A stretch of 64,000 nucleotides of DNA from Planctomycetota bacterium. Its GTDB lineage: Bacteria > Planctomycetota > MHYJ01 > WSZJ01. Positions 45,687 to 55,475 of this stretch are shown piece by piece (position 1 is the stretch's first letter; each line of letters begins with the position of its first letter). Position numbers and translations under genes: made by a program. The DNA lies in NCBI GenBank assembly GCA_016190145.1, contig JACPRD010000135.1, forward strand, positions 1 through 64,000. The letters are read 5' to 3'. Below the pieces are notes generated by a model. It was given only the letters and a program-made list of their open reading frames with translations, made no database searches and was not told the origin of the DNA.

Positions 45687-48599
45687 ATGGCGGCGATCCA
45701 GGAAATCAGCTTCGGACTGCTCGCGCTCGACCGCGGCAAGTGCAGCCGCGGCCAGCTCGTGCAGGCTTTCGTCGACTGGCTGAACGAACGCGACCGCGCC
45801 CGCCTCGTGCCCGAAACCCGGGTCGCCGGCCTGGCCGCGCACCTCGCACGCGTCGCGGAACTCCCGGACGCCACGCGGCACGAGCTCGAAGCCATCGTCT
45901 CCACCGGCGATTCCTGCCCCCCGATCGACGCCGTCACGCGCGCCACCCTGATCGGCCTCCACCCGCCACGCGAAATCGCCGACTGGCTCCTCGCGTACGA
46001 GGGCGGCGCCGGGCCCGAAACCTCGTTCGAGCCGGCGCCTCCGGGAAAACGGTACGAGCTCGGAAGCGAGATCGCGCGCGGGGGACTCGGGCGCGTCCTC
46101 GAGGCCCGCGACCGGGACCTCGACCGCGACATCGCCGTCAAAGTCCTCCTCGAAGGCGCTTCCCGCGAAGTCGTCGAACGGTTCGTGCGCGAAGCGCGGA
46201 TCACGGCGCGGCTGGACCATCCGAACATCGTGCCGGTGCACGATTTCGGCGTGACGGCGGGGGGGCGGAGGTTATTCCTGTGCATGAAGCGCGTGCAGGG
46301 GCGGGATCTGGCGTCGATCCTGCGCGCGATGGCGGGAGGGGACCGGGAGGTCGAGCGAGGCTGGTCGCGCGCGCGCCTGCTGGGAGTTTTTCAGGGGGTG
46401 TGCCAGGGGATGGCGTACGCGCACTCGCAGGGGGTGATTCACCGGGACCTGAAGCCCGCGAACGTGATGATCGGAGACTACGGGGAGACGTACGTGGTGG
46501 ACTGGGGGCTCGCGAAACGGCTCGGGGAGGAGGAGCCGACGCGGGGGGGCGGGCCGCGAAGCCCGCGCGGGTGGGAGGGCGGCGACACGACGTCGCTGAC
46601 GCTGGTCGGGCAGGTGATCGGGACTCCGGCGTACATGTCCCCCGAACAGGCGGAGGGCGACCTGGACGCGGTCGACACGCTGAGCGACCTCTACTCGCTC
46701 GGCGCGATTCTCTACGCGATCCTGACGTGGCACACGCCGTTCAAGGCGGGCGGAAGCCGGTCGGTGCTGGCGCTCGTGAAGGCCGGAGAATTCCGCCCAC
46801 CCTCGGAAGCCGTGGCCGCGCTGCGCGCACAGGGGGCCCCGGCGCCCGATCCGGTCCCGCCCGGACTGGAGGCCATCTGCCTGAAGGCCATGGCCCGCTC
46901 GAAGAAGGACCGGTATGCGTCGGCGTCGGACCTTCACGACGAACTCCAGCAGTTCCTCGAGGGCGTGAAGGACCGGGAGAAGCGAACTCGCGAGGCGATC
47001 GAGCGGGCGGCGGAGGGGCGGGGGGAACTGGAGCGATACCGGGCGCTGGTGAAGGAGGAGACGGAAACGGCGCCCAGACTGCAGGACCGCCTGCTGCGGT
47101 ACGACGTCGCCGAGGAAGAAAAGAAAGTCTCGTGGACGATGGAGGCGCGGCTGGAGGCGATCGAGGAGGAACGGGTGGACGTGTGGGCGCGTGCCTCGCT
47201 CGCCTTCGGCCGCGCGCTCGCGGCGGACCCCGACTGCCCCGAGGCCCTGGACGGGCGGTGCGAACTGATCCTGGAGCGGCTCTACGAGGCGGAAAGGAAG
47301 CGGAACCGGCAGGAGGAGATGATCCAGCGCCACGCGCTCGCCCAGGCGGACCGGGACGGCCGGCACGTCCGGCGGCTGGAAGAGCCGGGGCGGTTGACGG
47401 TCCGGACGCTCGCGTTCGACTGCAGCTGCCTGGCTCCCGTCGCGACCCCGGGCTGGAACGTCGAGTTCGATCTGGAGCGGCTCGTGCCGTTCCGCGCCGG
47501 ACGGCCGCGGCCGGACGCCGCGCTGCAGGATTCGGACATGCCGGTGCCGGTCATCCGGACGAGGGGCGGTCGCTGGGGGCACGGGCAGGGGTGCGTCCGG
47601 CGCGACGTGCGCGGCGTCGAGGTCCTCCTCGCAAAGTACGAGGAAGTCGGGCGCCGCCTCGTGCCTGTCCGCGAATCGTCCGCGGGCGTCACGCCGATCG
47701 AGAACCTGGTGCTTCCCCCGGGCTCGTGGCGCGTCCTCCTCCGCCCCCCTGCGGAATCGGGACTCGCACCGGTCGCGGTGCCCGTCGACATGGCACGGGG
47801 CGGATCGCGGATCGAGGAGGTGACTCTCTACGCGAACGGCCACATCCCCCCGGGATTCGCCCAGGTCCCCGGCGGCCCCTTCATCTACGGCGGCGAGCAC
47901 GCCGGCGGAAACCGCGAGCGGCTCGAGACCACCGAAGACCTCTTCGTCTCCCGATTCGCCACCACCGCGGGCGAGTACATCCTCTTCCTTAATGACCTCT
48001 GCGCGGGCGGGCGAAGCGAGGAGGCCGCCGCGCGCCAGCCGCGCGACTCGTCGGGGCCGCTCTGGATCTCCGAGGGCGCCGGCGCCGGCACGCGCTTCAG
48101 CCTCCCCGAACCCCCGGTCCCCTCCTGGGGCCGCGCCTGGGAACCGTCATGGCCGGTCTTCTGCGTTTCGTGGGCGGACGCGCTCGCCTACGCCGCGTGG
48201 CGCTCGCGCCGGGACGGCCGCATCTACCGGCTCGCGCACGAGTGCGAATACGAGAAATTCACCCGGGGCGTGGACGCGCGGATATTCCCCTTCGGCAACC
48301 GCTTCGATCGCTCGTTCGCCCACACGGGGATCAGCGAGTCGGGGATCGCCTCCCCCCGGCCGGTGGGGCATTACCCGATCGACGAATCTCCCTACGGCGT
48401 GCGCGACACGGCCGGCTGCATCACCGCCTGGTGCCAGTGCGCCGGCTACGGGCCGTTCCGCCGGAGCCGCGCGATCCGGGGAGGTTCCTGGAGCTTCGGC
48501 TGGCAGCGCTGCCGCGTCGCCACGAGAGGCGGGACGGGCAACGGCTCGGTGTCGAACACCATCGGCTTCCGGCTCGTCGCGTCGCCCGTGGAAGGGTGA
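45687..48599 (+). CDS. Ser/Thr protein kinase fused to FGE/SUMF1 domain
   Basis: The product is 970 residues. Residues 1-110 form a helical planctomycete domain. The kinase domain (about 125-420) has EIARGGLGRVLEAR, VKVLLE, HRDLKPANVMIGD, DWGLAK and GTPAYMSPEQ. A charged coiled coil (about 430-560) follows. Residues 715-970 have the formylglycine-generating enzyme/SUMF1 fold (GFAQVPGGPFIYGGEH, VSRFATTAGEYILFLNDL, SWADALAYAAWRS, IRGGSWSFGWQRCR, IGFRLVASP). Most such fusions lack the copper-binding Cys pair of true FGE and probably act as ligand-binding domains. Cytoplasmic. Confidence 0.85.
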   Translation: MAAIQEISFGLLALDRGKCSRGQLVQAFVDWLNERDRARLVPETRVAGLAAHLARVAELPDATRHELEAIVSTGDSCPPIDAVTRATLIGLHPPREIADWLLAYEGGAGPETSFEPAPPGKRYELGSEIARGGLGRVLEARDRDLDRDIAVKVLLEGASREVVERFVREARITARLDHPNIVPVHDFGVTAGGRRLFLCMKRVQGRDLASILRAMAGGDREVERGWSRARLLGVFQGVCQGMAYAHSQGVIHRDLKPANVMIGDYGETYVVDWGLAKRLGEEEPTRGGGPRSPRGWEGGDTTSLTLVGQVIGTPAYMSPEQAEGDLDAVDTLSDLYSLGAILYAILTWHTPFKAGGSRSVLALVKAGEFRPPSEAVAALRAQGAPAPDPVPPGLEAICLKAMARSKKDRYASASDLHDELQQFLEGVKDREKRTREAIERAAEGRGELERYRALVKEETETAPRLQDRLLRYDVAEEEKKVSWTMEARLEAIEEERVDVWARASLAFGRALAADPDCPEALDGRCELILERLYEAERKRNRQEEMIQRHALAQADRDGRHVRRLEEPGRLTVRTLAFDCSCLAPVATPGWNVEFDLERLVPFRAGRPRPDAALQDSDMPVPVIRTRGGRWGHGQGCVRRDVRGVEVLLAKYEEVGRRLVPVRESSAGVTPIENLVLPPGSWRVLLRPPAESGLAPVAVPVDMARGGSRIEEVTLYANGHIPPGFAQVPGGPFIYGGEHAGGNRERLETTEDLFVSRFATTAGEYILFLNDLCAGGRSEEAAARQPRDSSGPLWISEGAGAGTRFSLPEPPVPSWGRAWEPSWPVFCVSWADALAYAAWRSRRDGRIYRLAHECEYEKFTRGVDARIFPFGNRFDRSFAHTGISESGIASPRPVGHYPIDESPYGVRDTAGCITAWCQCAGYGPFRRSRAIRGGSWSFGWQRCRVATRGGTGNGSVSNTIGFRLVASPVEG

Positions 48600-48738
48600 G
48601 AGCGCGTGAAGAACTCGAGCGACTGCGGCGGTCGGACCTCGCTTCGCTCGCCCCCGTAACGGAACCGAATCCGAATCGTCCTCCATGACGGAAAGGGCGG
48701 CTCCATCCACTAAGATGGCGGCACTTCCGGAGGAAACC

Positions 48739-49821
48739 ATGAAACGCACCCTGGCCTTCGTACTCGCGGCCGCCGTCGCGGCCATTGCCGAAGACTCGCC
48801 GAAAAAGAACCCGCCGGGCGGCAATGCGAAAGAGAAGCTGTTCTCCGGCAGCGTCAACGCGGGAAGCGCTTCGCCCGCGGGCGCCGAAATCGCGATCGGC
48901 TGGTCGTGGACGCTCGACGCGGACAATTTCTCGGCGAAGGAACCGATCGTGGCGGACGCGAAGGGGCGGTTCGAGAAGTCGATGCCGTGGAAGGACAAGA
49001 AGACGTTTCTCGCGGTGGACAAGGCGCACCGGCTGGGCGCGGGGATGGAGATCAAGGAAGGAGATCTGGCGAAGCCGGTGACGTTCCGGCTGCAGCCGAT
49101 GGTGCGGGTGAAGGTCAGGGTGACGTGCAAGGAGGCCGGGCTGTCGACGGCGGGAATCGCGGTGGGCGTGAAGCTCGACGGGGCGGAGCGGATCGGGACG
49201 GGCACGACGAAGGAGGGGGGGCTGACGCTCCTCCTGCCGCCCGGCGGCTACAAGCTGGAGTTCCGGCAGGAGGGCTGGCAGCCGCGCGAGGCCCGGTTCG
49301 TCGTGCCGCCGAACAAGCCCGAGTTCGCCGCGCCCGACGTGGACCTGACACCGTCGCTGCTCGCGATGAAAATGGGGCAGGAGATGCCCGAGTGGCACAT
49401 CGCCGACGCGATCGGGCTGCCGAAGGACGCGAAGCTCGCGAGCCTGCGCGGGAAACGCCTCCTGATCCTGTTCTGGCGCGACGGCTGTCCGTCGTGCCGC
49501 GGCTGGGGCATCCCGAACCTGGTCAAATTCCACGACGCCCACGCGGCATGGATGGACCGGCTGCAGATCGTCGCGTTTCACAACAAGGACGCAAGCTCTT
49601 CGAAAGACCTGCAGGATTTCCTCGGGAAACAGGACGACATGAAATGGAACGTCCTGAGCCTGCCCTTCCCCGTCGTGATCGACGCGCCGGGACCGAGCAC
49701 CGTGGACGAATGGGGGCCGGGGGTGTTCCCGTACATCGTGCTGCTGGACGCCGAGGGGAAGCTGGAGGCGAAGGGGACGCTGGAGGAGATCGAGAAGCGG
49801 CTGGAGCAGGAACTGAAGTAG
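48739..49821 (+). CDS. Secreted redoxin with carboxypeptidase-like N-domain
   Basis: ATG 48739 follows AGGAAACC; 360 residues. A signal peptide (MKRTLAFVLAAAVAAIAED) precedes a beta-rich domain with DAKGRFEKSMPWKDKKTFLAV and GTTKEGGLTLLLPPGGYKLEFRQEGW (carboxypeptidase-regulatory type). Residues 225-355 are a TlpA/AhpC-type thioredoxin fold with the CPSC redox motif (LILFWRDGCPSCRGWG) and a cis-Pro region. It is a Cys-type counterpart of the Sec-type thioredoxin proteins in the window. Likely a periplasmic thiol oxidoreductase. Confidence 0.75.
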   Translation: MKRTLAFVLAAAVAAIAEDSPKKNPPGGNAKEKLFSGSVNAGSASPAGAEIAIGWSWTLDADNFSAKEPIVADAKGRFEKSMPWKDKKTFLAVDKAHRLGAGMEIKEGDLAKPVTFRLQPMVRVKVRVTCKEAGLSTAGIAVGVKLDGAERIGTGTTKEGGLTLLLPPGGYKLEFRQEGWQPREARFVVPPNKPEFAAPDVDLTPSLLAMKMGQEMPEWHIADAIGLPKDAKLASLRGKRLLILFWRDGCPSCRGWGIPNLVKFHDAHAAWMDRLQIVAFHNKDASSSKDLQDFLGKQDDMKWNVLSLPFPVVIDAPGPSTVDEWGPGVFPYIVLLDAEGKLEAKGTLEEIEKRLEQELK

Positions 49822-49828
49822 AAGCCGG

Positions 49829-51532
49829 CTACTTCCCCACCCTGACCGTCTCGAACGCACGCCGCGCCATCCCGGAGAACTTTTCTACGCTCTCGCGCTT
49901 CCCTCCCATGAACAGCAGAACCACCTTGCCGCGCTTGATGACCGCGTAGAGGTGGAGGACCACCACCGTGCCGTCGTTCTTCGCACCTGCGTAGGAGATG
50001 CCGACGGCGGGTTCGCCGTCGACGGTGATCTTCTCGGCGTCGCCCTGTTTTTCGACGCCGGGGACGGCGTCGGTGACCTGTGCGCGGAGCCACGCCATCG
50101 CCTTCTTCTCGCGCACCGACTTGAATTCGGTCGGCTGGGAGACGACGGCCGCGAAGAAGTCGCCGGCGTCGACGCCCTTCGGGGCGAGCGCGAGCGTGGT
50201 CGAAACCCCGTCCTTCGCGGGAGTCGCGGTCCATGCCTTCGGCGCTTTCAGGGAAAAGTCCGCCGTCGCGGCCTCCTTCGTTTCGTCCTGAGCGAACCGC
50301 ACCGCGAGGAGGATCGCGCGCAGGTCCGCGCCGAACGCGGTGGCCCCTTCCATGGTGCCCAGGGCGATCAGGAAAATCGCGCGGCCGCTCCGGACGGCGT
50401 AGATCGCGTCCGCGCGGACCTGGACGCCGTCGCGGTCGAACGAGCTCGGCACGCGCACCGCGGCGGCTCCGTCGATCTCGAATTCCTCGATCGCGCCCGC
50501 GGAAACGAGTTTCTCCCCCACGAAGGTCGCGACGGCGTCGCGCAGTTCCTTCTCGGCGCCTTCCACCTTGACGCGCGTCGCCGCGTCGACGTCGAGTCCG
50601 ATCGCGAGAATCGCGAGCCCCGCGGAAGCGTCGCCGGGAACGAGAGTATGGACCGTGAATCCTTTCGCCGTCTCCGACGTCGCCTTCCAGCCTTTCGGGA
50701 GCCGCACCTCGAACTGCTCCGCCTTGCAGGTCTCCGCGTCTCCCGGGAACTTGCCGGGGCGGCCCTCGAATCTCACGCGGCCGATGAAGACCCAGGCGGT
50801 GCCGTCGGGGAAGATGTCGTAGACCTGGCCGACGAAGCGTTTCTCGACGTGGCCGTCGTCGAAGGCGAGGGTGAGACCGGTGCCTTTGACGGCGAATTTC
50901 CCCATGCGGCCCCTGGCTTCGGCGCCGTAGAACTGCGTGACCTCGCGCTGCACGGATTCGTACGTCTCGACCTGGGTGCAGGTCGTGCCGGCGCCGGATT
51001 CGAGAACGAACGCGCCGTTCGGGTAGAAGGCGAAGCCGCTCCACGCGGTCGTGGTCATGCCGTACGCGCCGCTCGTGAACGACGTGGTGCTGTCGAATTT
51101 TCCGGCCAGCGGGAACGTGAGCGGATGGATGGGGGTGTAGCGGAGCGCCGAGGCCTCGATGCGCTCGATCCCGCCCTCCTTGCCGTACCTGACCTTGCCG
51201 GTGCCCTTCGAGCCGTCGCGATACGTGAAGTTGAACTTCTCACCGTCGATCGTGTACGTCCCGACACCGTTCTCCTTTTCCCCCGCGGTCAGTTCGCGAC
51301 CGTCGAATTCTTCAATCGCGCCCTCCGGCGCCCCCCACATGAGCGTGCCGTCGCTGCGCAGCGTCCACATGCCCGTGCGCGCGTTCCCCCACATGTCGGT
51401 GACCACCGACCAGCCGTAGAAGACTCCGACGGCATGCCCGTCCTTGACCTTCACGGGAGGCGGGGGGTCCTGCTGGGCGGAAGCGGGGATCGCGCAGGCG
51501 AGGGCGAGCGCGGCGAAGCGGAGAGTTCTCAT
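49829..51532 (-). CDS. Secreted hypothetical protein, 567 aa
   Basis: The signal peptide (MRTLRFAALALACAIPASAQQ) is clear. The N-terminal half has beta-rich repeats with SDGTLMWGAPEG and NGAFVLESGAG patterns. The C-terminal half contains a PsbP/DcrB-like unit (VRLPKGWKATSETAKGFTVHTL; FSLKAPKAWTATPAKDGVSTTLALAP; both with a KxW core), apparently duplicated. Function unknown; probably exported. It is convergent with the redoxin gene (7 bp between stop codons). Confidence 0.65.
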   Translation of the reverse strand: MRTLRFAALALACAIPASAQQDPPPPVKVKDGHAVGVFYGWSVVTDMWGNARTGMWTLRSDGTLMWGAPEGAIEEFDGRELTAGEKENGVGTYTIDGEKFNFTYRDGSKGTGKVRYGKEGGIERIEASALRYTPIHPLTFPLAGKFDSTTSFTSGAYGMTTTAWSGFAFYPNGAFVLESGAGTTCTQVETYESVQREVTQFYGAEARGRMGKFAVKGTGLTLAFDDGHVEKRFVGQVYDIFPDGTAWVFIGRVRFEGRPGKFPGDAETCKAEQFEVRLPKGWKATSETAKGFTVHTLVPGDASAGLAILAIGLDVDAATRVKVEGAEKELRDAVATFVGEKLVSAGAIEEFEIDGAAAVRVPSSFDRDGVQVRADAIYAVRSGRAIFLIALGTMEGATAFGADLRAILLAVRFAQDETKEAATADFSLKAPKAWTATPAKDGVSTTLALAPKGVDAGDFFAAVVSQPTEFKSVREKKAMAWLRAQVTDAVPGVEKQGDAEKITVDGEPAVGISYAGAKNDGTVVVLHLYAVIKRGKVVLLFMGGKRESVEKFSGMARRAFETVRVGK

Positions 51533-51589
51533 GGTGGGACGATCATAGCGGAGGCGGCGCCGTCCGGCTCATCCAGTATCATCGCGGCG

Positions 51590-52384
51590 ATGCGACTCCC
51601 GCTCCGACGGCTGCCGGCGGCCTGCTTCGAACGCTACGTCGCGATCGGCGACAGCTCCACCGAGGGGCTCGAGGACGCCGACGGCGCGGGGGGCTACCGC
51701 GGCTGGGCGAACCGGCTGGCGGAACGCATCGCGGAAGCGCAGGGCGGTCTGCTCTATGCGAACCTGGGCGTGCGGGGGCTGCGCGCCCGGGAGATCCGCG
51801 AGGGGCAGCTCGGTCCCGCGCTCGAGATGAAGCCCGACCTCGCGACGGTCTTCGCGGGCTCGAACGACATGCTCGACCGCGACTTCGACCCGCACGTTCT
51901 TCAGGAGGAAGTCGCGCGCATGCAGGGCGCCCTCGTCGCGGCCGGCGCGGTCGTGCTGACGTTCACGCTGCCGGATCTCACCGGCGTGATGCCGATCGGC
52001 CGCCTCCTGGCGCGCCGCGTGAGGGCGATGAACGATGCGCTCAAGCAGGCCTCGGCCCGCACGGGGGCCCGGCTCGTCGACTTCGCCGCCCACCCCGTCG
52101 GCTCGGACCCCCGGCTCTGGACCGAAGACCGCTTCCATGTGAATGCCGAAGGCCACGCCCGGATCGCGGCCGCGCTCGCGCAGGCGCTGGGACTGCCCGG
52201 GACCGACGACGCCTGGAGCCGGCCGCTCCCCGGGACCGACGCGCGCGGGCGCCTGAAGCGCTGGTCGGAGACATGCCGGTGGTTCCGCCGGCACCTGCTC
52301 CGCCGCGTCTTGTCCGGCAACCCTCCGTCGGACGCGTTCCTTCCCAAGCGCCCCCGGCTCGAGCCCGTGATTCCGCGCGGTTGA
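51590..52384 (+). CDS. SGNH/GDSL-family hydrolase
   Basis: The 264-residue product from ATG 51590 has the SGNH blocks in order: IGDSSTEG (nucleophile Ser, about residue 20), a Gly in GVRGLRAREI, GSNDML (Asn, about 92) and the DRFHVNAEGHARIA segment with the Asp-x-x-His pair (about 178-191). Members hydrolyse esters, lipids or acetylated sugars. No signal peptide is visible. The substrate cannot be told. Confidence 0.85.
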   Translation: MRLPLRRLPAACFERYVAIGDSSTEGLEDADGAGGYRGWANRLAERIAEAQGGLLYANLGVRGLRAREIREGQLGPALEMKPDLATVFAGSNDMLDRDFDPHVLQEEVARMQGALVAAGAVVLTFTLPDLTGVMPIGRLLARRVRAMNDALKQASARTGARLVDFAAHPVGSDPRLWTEDRFHVNAEGHARIAAALAQALGLPGTDDAWSRPLPGTDARGRLKRWSETCRWFRRHLLRRVLSGNPPSDAFLPKRPRLEPVIPRG

Positions 52385-52532
52385 TTCGAGAGCGCCGGCG
52401 GATTTACGATGGGGGTCGGCAGGACACCTGCGACCCGTCCGGGTCGCCCCCGGCCCCTGACGCGATCCGCGCGGGCCGCGGCGCCGAATGACCCTGCCTC
52501 GGACCCATCACCCGCAACTCAGGAGGCCGATC

Positions 52533-53000
52533 ATGAGCGCTCCCATTCCCGATCGCATCGAGAAAACGGCGGTGTTGAACGCGCCGCTCGCGCGCGTCTG
52601 GCGGGCCATCGCCGACGCGAAGGAATTTGGCCAGTGGTTCGGTGCCGCACTGGAAGGCGCCTTCGTCGAAGGCCAGCGCACCCGGGGCCGGATCACCCAC
52701 CGCGGATACGAGCACCTGATGCTCGAAGTCACCGTGGAACGCGTGGAGCCGCAGCGGCTCCTCTCGTTCCGGTGGCATCCCTATGCCGTCGACCTGCGGA
52801 CGGACTATTCCTCCGAGCCCCCCACGCTCGTCGAATTCAGGCTGGAAGAGGCGGGTCGGAACACGACGCTCACGATCGTGGAATCCGGGTTCGACCGGAT
52901 CCCCGCCGAGCGCCGCGCCGAAGCCTGGCGGCAGAACGACGAGGGCTGGACAGCGCAGATGAAGGCGATCGCGGAGCACGTCGGGCGGCAGGCCGCTTGA
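52533..53000 (+). CDS. SRPBCC (AHSA1-type) family protein
   Basis: ATG 52533 lies behind an AGGAGG site; 155 residues. The sequence has the START/AHSA1 pattern: IEKTAVLNAPLARVWRAIADAKEFGQWFGA near the N-terminus, then VERVEPQRLLSFRWHP and TTLTIVESGFDRIP. A C-terminal helix (WTAQMKAIAEHVG) completes the helix-grip fold. Such proteins bind hydrophobic ligands or assist co-chaperones; the ligand is unknown. Confidence 0.82.
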   Translation: MSAPIPDRIEKTAVLNAPLARVWRAIADAKEFGQWFGAALEGAFVEGQRTRGRITHRGYEHLMLEVTVERVEPQRLLSFRWHPYAVDLRTDYSSEPPTLVEFRLEEAGRNTTLTIVESGFDRIPAERRAEAWRQNDEGWTAQMKAIAEHVGRQAA

Positions 53001-53082
53001 AGAGCGGCCGGGCCCGAGTCTAGGATGCCGCCGGAAGTGTGCTCCGGAGCGCCCCCCTGCCGTCCAGGACACGAGGTCAGCC

Positions 53083-53589
53083 ATGACCACGAAATCGATC
53101 GCTACGTGGGCAAACTGTTGCGCCGGTTTCGACGTCGACCCTCAGGGCAAGCCGACCGGATCCCAATCCGACGGAGGCCTCGTCGACCTGATCGCCCCGG
53201 GAACAGGGCCGGAGGAGTGGGAGGGATTCTGGGCCGCGCTGCGGCGTGGGCCCTTTGTGCTCAGCGCCTATCGGGACGGTTGTCCCATTCCGATGCCGGA
53301 AACGGCCGCCTGGAGCCTTGCCGAAACTCAGACCGCTACCATGCGTGTGACCGTGCGCACCGGCACGGTCAGCGCCGACTGCCACTTTTTCGGGGGCGAC
53401 TTGGAGATGTCCCTCGACCCGCGCGAAGTGTCCAGCGAACAGGCCTTCCAGTCCCTTCTCGCCCTGATGCGGTCGATCGCGAGCGCGATCAGGCTGCCCG
53501 TTCTGGCCGCGCCGGAGAATGGCGGCGTGGCGAGGGCGTTCCTGCGCGTACGGCCGAACGGGCAGGCGGAGTCCCTGCAGCCGGGATAG
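53083..53589 (+). CDS. Hypothetical protein, 168 aa
   Basis: No signal peptide or membrane segment. The middle part (EEWEGFWAALRRGPFVLSAYRDGCPIPM, then TVRTGTVSADCHFFGGDLEMSLDPREVSSEQAFQSLLALMRSIA) is alpha/beta. The family is not recognised. It is followed by a convergent PPIase gene after 74 bp. Confidence 0.55.
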   Translation: MTTKSIATWANCCAGFDVDPQGKPTGSQSDGGLVDLIAPGTGPEEWEGFWAALRRGPFVLSAYRDGCPIPMPETAAWSLAETQTATMRVTVRTGTVSADCHFFGGDLEMSLDPREVSSEQAFQSLLALMRSIASAIRLPVLAAPENGGVARAFLRVRPNGQAESLQPG

Positions 53590-53663
53590 CGCGAGCCCGA
53601 TGGACCATTGGAAACCTCGAGCTTGCACCGCCCGCGACCACCTGACGCACCGGCCAATTCCGC

Positions 53664-54494
53664 CTATCGCGGCATCGCGACCGGCGTCACCTCCACCTTC
53701 GTCTCCGCCCCGTTGCGCATGACCGTGAAGGTGATCGCCTTCCCCGGACGCGCGGGCAGCACACCCTTCGCGTAGTCGAGAAGGCCCTTCACCTCGACGT
53801 CGCCGACCTTCTTGATGAGATCCCCGACCAGCAGACCCGAGGACTTCCCTCCCCCCTTCGGGTGCAGTTGCCCGACCATCAGCCCGTCGATCGAGGCCTT
53901 CATGTTCGGCATGACCCCGATGAACGGGATTTCCTCGGGCTTGAGCGAAACGAGCGCGGGGAGCTTCTCGGGCTTGCTGACGACCTTTGCCGCGACGATC
54001 TTCACTTCCCTGAGCGGCGGCATCCCGTCCCGCTCCGTAGCCGCTTCGTCCTCGATCTTCGTCAGCACGTCCAGCCCCTCGGTCACCTGGCCGAAGACCG
54101 TGTACTGGTTGTCGAGGAACGCCGCCTCCGCGAAGCACAGGAAGAACTGGCTTCCCGCGGAGTTCGGCTCGAACGTGCGAGCCATCGAGAGGGTGCCTTT
54201 CACGTGCTTGCGCGCGTTGAACTCGGCGGGCAGGTAGTACCCGGGTCCGCCGCCGCCGGTCCCCTGCGGATCGCCCCCCTGCGCCATGAATCCCTTCACG
54301 ATCCGGTGGAACTTCACCCCGTCGTAGAACTTCTTGTCGCAGAGCGACAGGAAACTCACGACCGTATTCGGGGCGTCCTGCATGTAGAGTTCGATTTTCA
54401 GCGTCCCGAAGTTCGTCTCCATCGAGACGACGGGGTTGTCGGCGGCGAAGAGCGGCGTCGCGAGCAGCAGGACGGCGGCGAGGAGGCGGGGCAT
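53664..54494 (-). CDS. Secreted cyclophilin-type peptidyl-prolyl isomerase with PDZ domain
   Basis: The 276-residue protein has a signal peptide (MPRLLAAVLLLATPLFAA). Residues 24-175 are a bacterial cyclophilin: NFGTLKIELYMQDAP, FHRIVKGFMAQGGDPQGTGGGGPGYYLPAEF, SMARTFEPNSAGSQFFLC, FLDNQYTVFGQVTEG. Arg, Phe, Met and Gln of the PPIase site are present. The last 85 residues are a PDZ-like domain (GLLVGDLIKKVGDVEVKGLLDYAKGVL). PPIase-PDZ is less common than separate proteins. Likely a periplasmic folding factor. Confidence 0.85.
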   Translation of the reverse strand: MPRLLAAVLLLATPLFAADNPVVSMETNFGTLKIELYMQDAPNTVVSFLSLCDKKFYDGVKFHRIVKGFMAQGGDPQGTGGGGPGYYLPAEFNARKHVKGTLSMARTFEPNSAGSQFFLCFAEAAFLDNQYTVFGQVTEGLDVLTKIEDEAATERDGMPPLREVKIVAAKVVSKPEKLPALVSLKPEEIPFIGVMPNMKASIDGLMVGQLHPKGGGKSSGLLVGDLIKKVGDVEVKGLLDYAKGVLPARPGKAITFTVMRNGAETKVEVTPVAMPR

Positions 54495-54533
54495 CGTGGG
54501 CTCCTGAATCGGGGTGAAACGGAGCCCGCGACT

Positions 54534-55475
54534 CTAACCTGCCTTGCGGAACAGGTCGAGGAAGCGGTCTTCGTAATCCTTGAAGACTCCCAGCCGGTCG
54601 AGTTCCTGCTTGAGTTCGAAAGACCTGGCCGGGTCCTGCGCGGCCTGGCGGAAGAGGCGCTCGACGCGGGCACGGTCGGCGTCGGAAGGGCCGGGTTCAG
54701 GCTCGTCCGGAGATTCGGGCTCCACGACGTTTTCGCAGTCGTCGGTCCGGACTTCCATGGCGCTCTGGATCTTCGAAACGAGTCCGGTGAGCTGCCGGTC
54801 GATGTTCTTCTCGTACCGCACCAGTTCCTCGACGTCGACCTCGATGCCGGAGAGCGCCGAGAAGGATTCCAGGACGGTCCGCGAGGCCTTGGGATAGGGG
54901 ATCTGGGCGGCCATGGCGGGGATCTCTCCCAGCAGGCCGACGCCGCGCAGGCCGCGCTCGGCGGCCGCGAGCAGGAAGACGCCGTTCAGGCCCGAGATGC
55001 GCCCGGACTCGAGCGGCGAAATGTCGTGGCGCTTGAGGGCCGCCAGCCCCTCCGCATCCGTCGCGACTCCGACGACGCGCGACGGACTCGAGGGGAGCAT
55101 GTCCGTCGCCATCGATGCGAACGTGTACACCTCGCCCACGCCGAGCCGGGCGGCGGTGTCGAGGAGGCGCGCGCAGAAGGCGGCGCCGCGGCCGGGCGGG
55201 GGCTGGGATTCGCCGAGGAACAAGGCGACGTCGCGGCCGTCTTTCGGATTTTTCCAAAGGAAGAGGCGTCCTTGTGGCGGCGGGGCCTGGGTGACGAGAC
55301 CGTCCTTCACATCGACTTCCTGCACGTCGAACAGATCGGAGGCCGGAATCGGCGGCACTTCCCGCATCTGAAGCCGGGACATCAGGTAGAAGCCGGCATT
55401 CAGCGCGACGTGGCCCATGCCGGGCCAGACTGCGATGAGAGTGGTGGTCGCTTTCTGGCGGGTCATGTCTGTCAT
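54534..55475 (-). CDS. PAC2-family protein
   Basis: The 313-residue product starts at ATG 55475, behind an AGGAGGAAGA site. The PAC2 pattern is clear: TLIAVWPGMGHVALNAGFYLMSRLQM, VGEVYTFASMATDMLPS, GRISGLNGVFLLAAAERGLRGVGLLGEIP and FSALSGIEVDVEELVRYEKNIDRQL. PAC2 proteins resemble proteasome assembly chaperones, but no proteasome genes are near. A C-terminal tail of about 75 residues (acidic linker EPESPDEPEPGPSD, then a helix) is added. Confidence 0.83.
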   Translation of the reverse strand: MTDMTRQKATTTLIAVWPGMGHVALNAGFYLMSRLQMREVPPIPASDLFDVQEVDVKDGLVTQAPPPQGRLFLWKNPKDGRDVALFLGESQPPPGRGAAFCARLLDTAARLGVGEVYTFASMATDMLPSSPSRVVGVATDAEGLAALKRHDISPLESGRISGLNGVFLLAAAERGLRGVGLLGEIPAMAAQIPYPKASRTVLESFSALSGIEVDVEELVRYEKNIDRQLTGLVSKIQSAMEVRTDDCENVVEPESPDEPEPGPSDADRARVERLFRQAAQDPARSFELKQELDRLGVFKDYEDRFLDLFRKAG

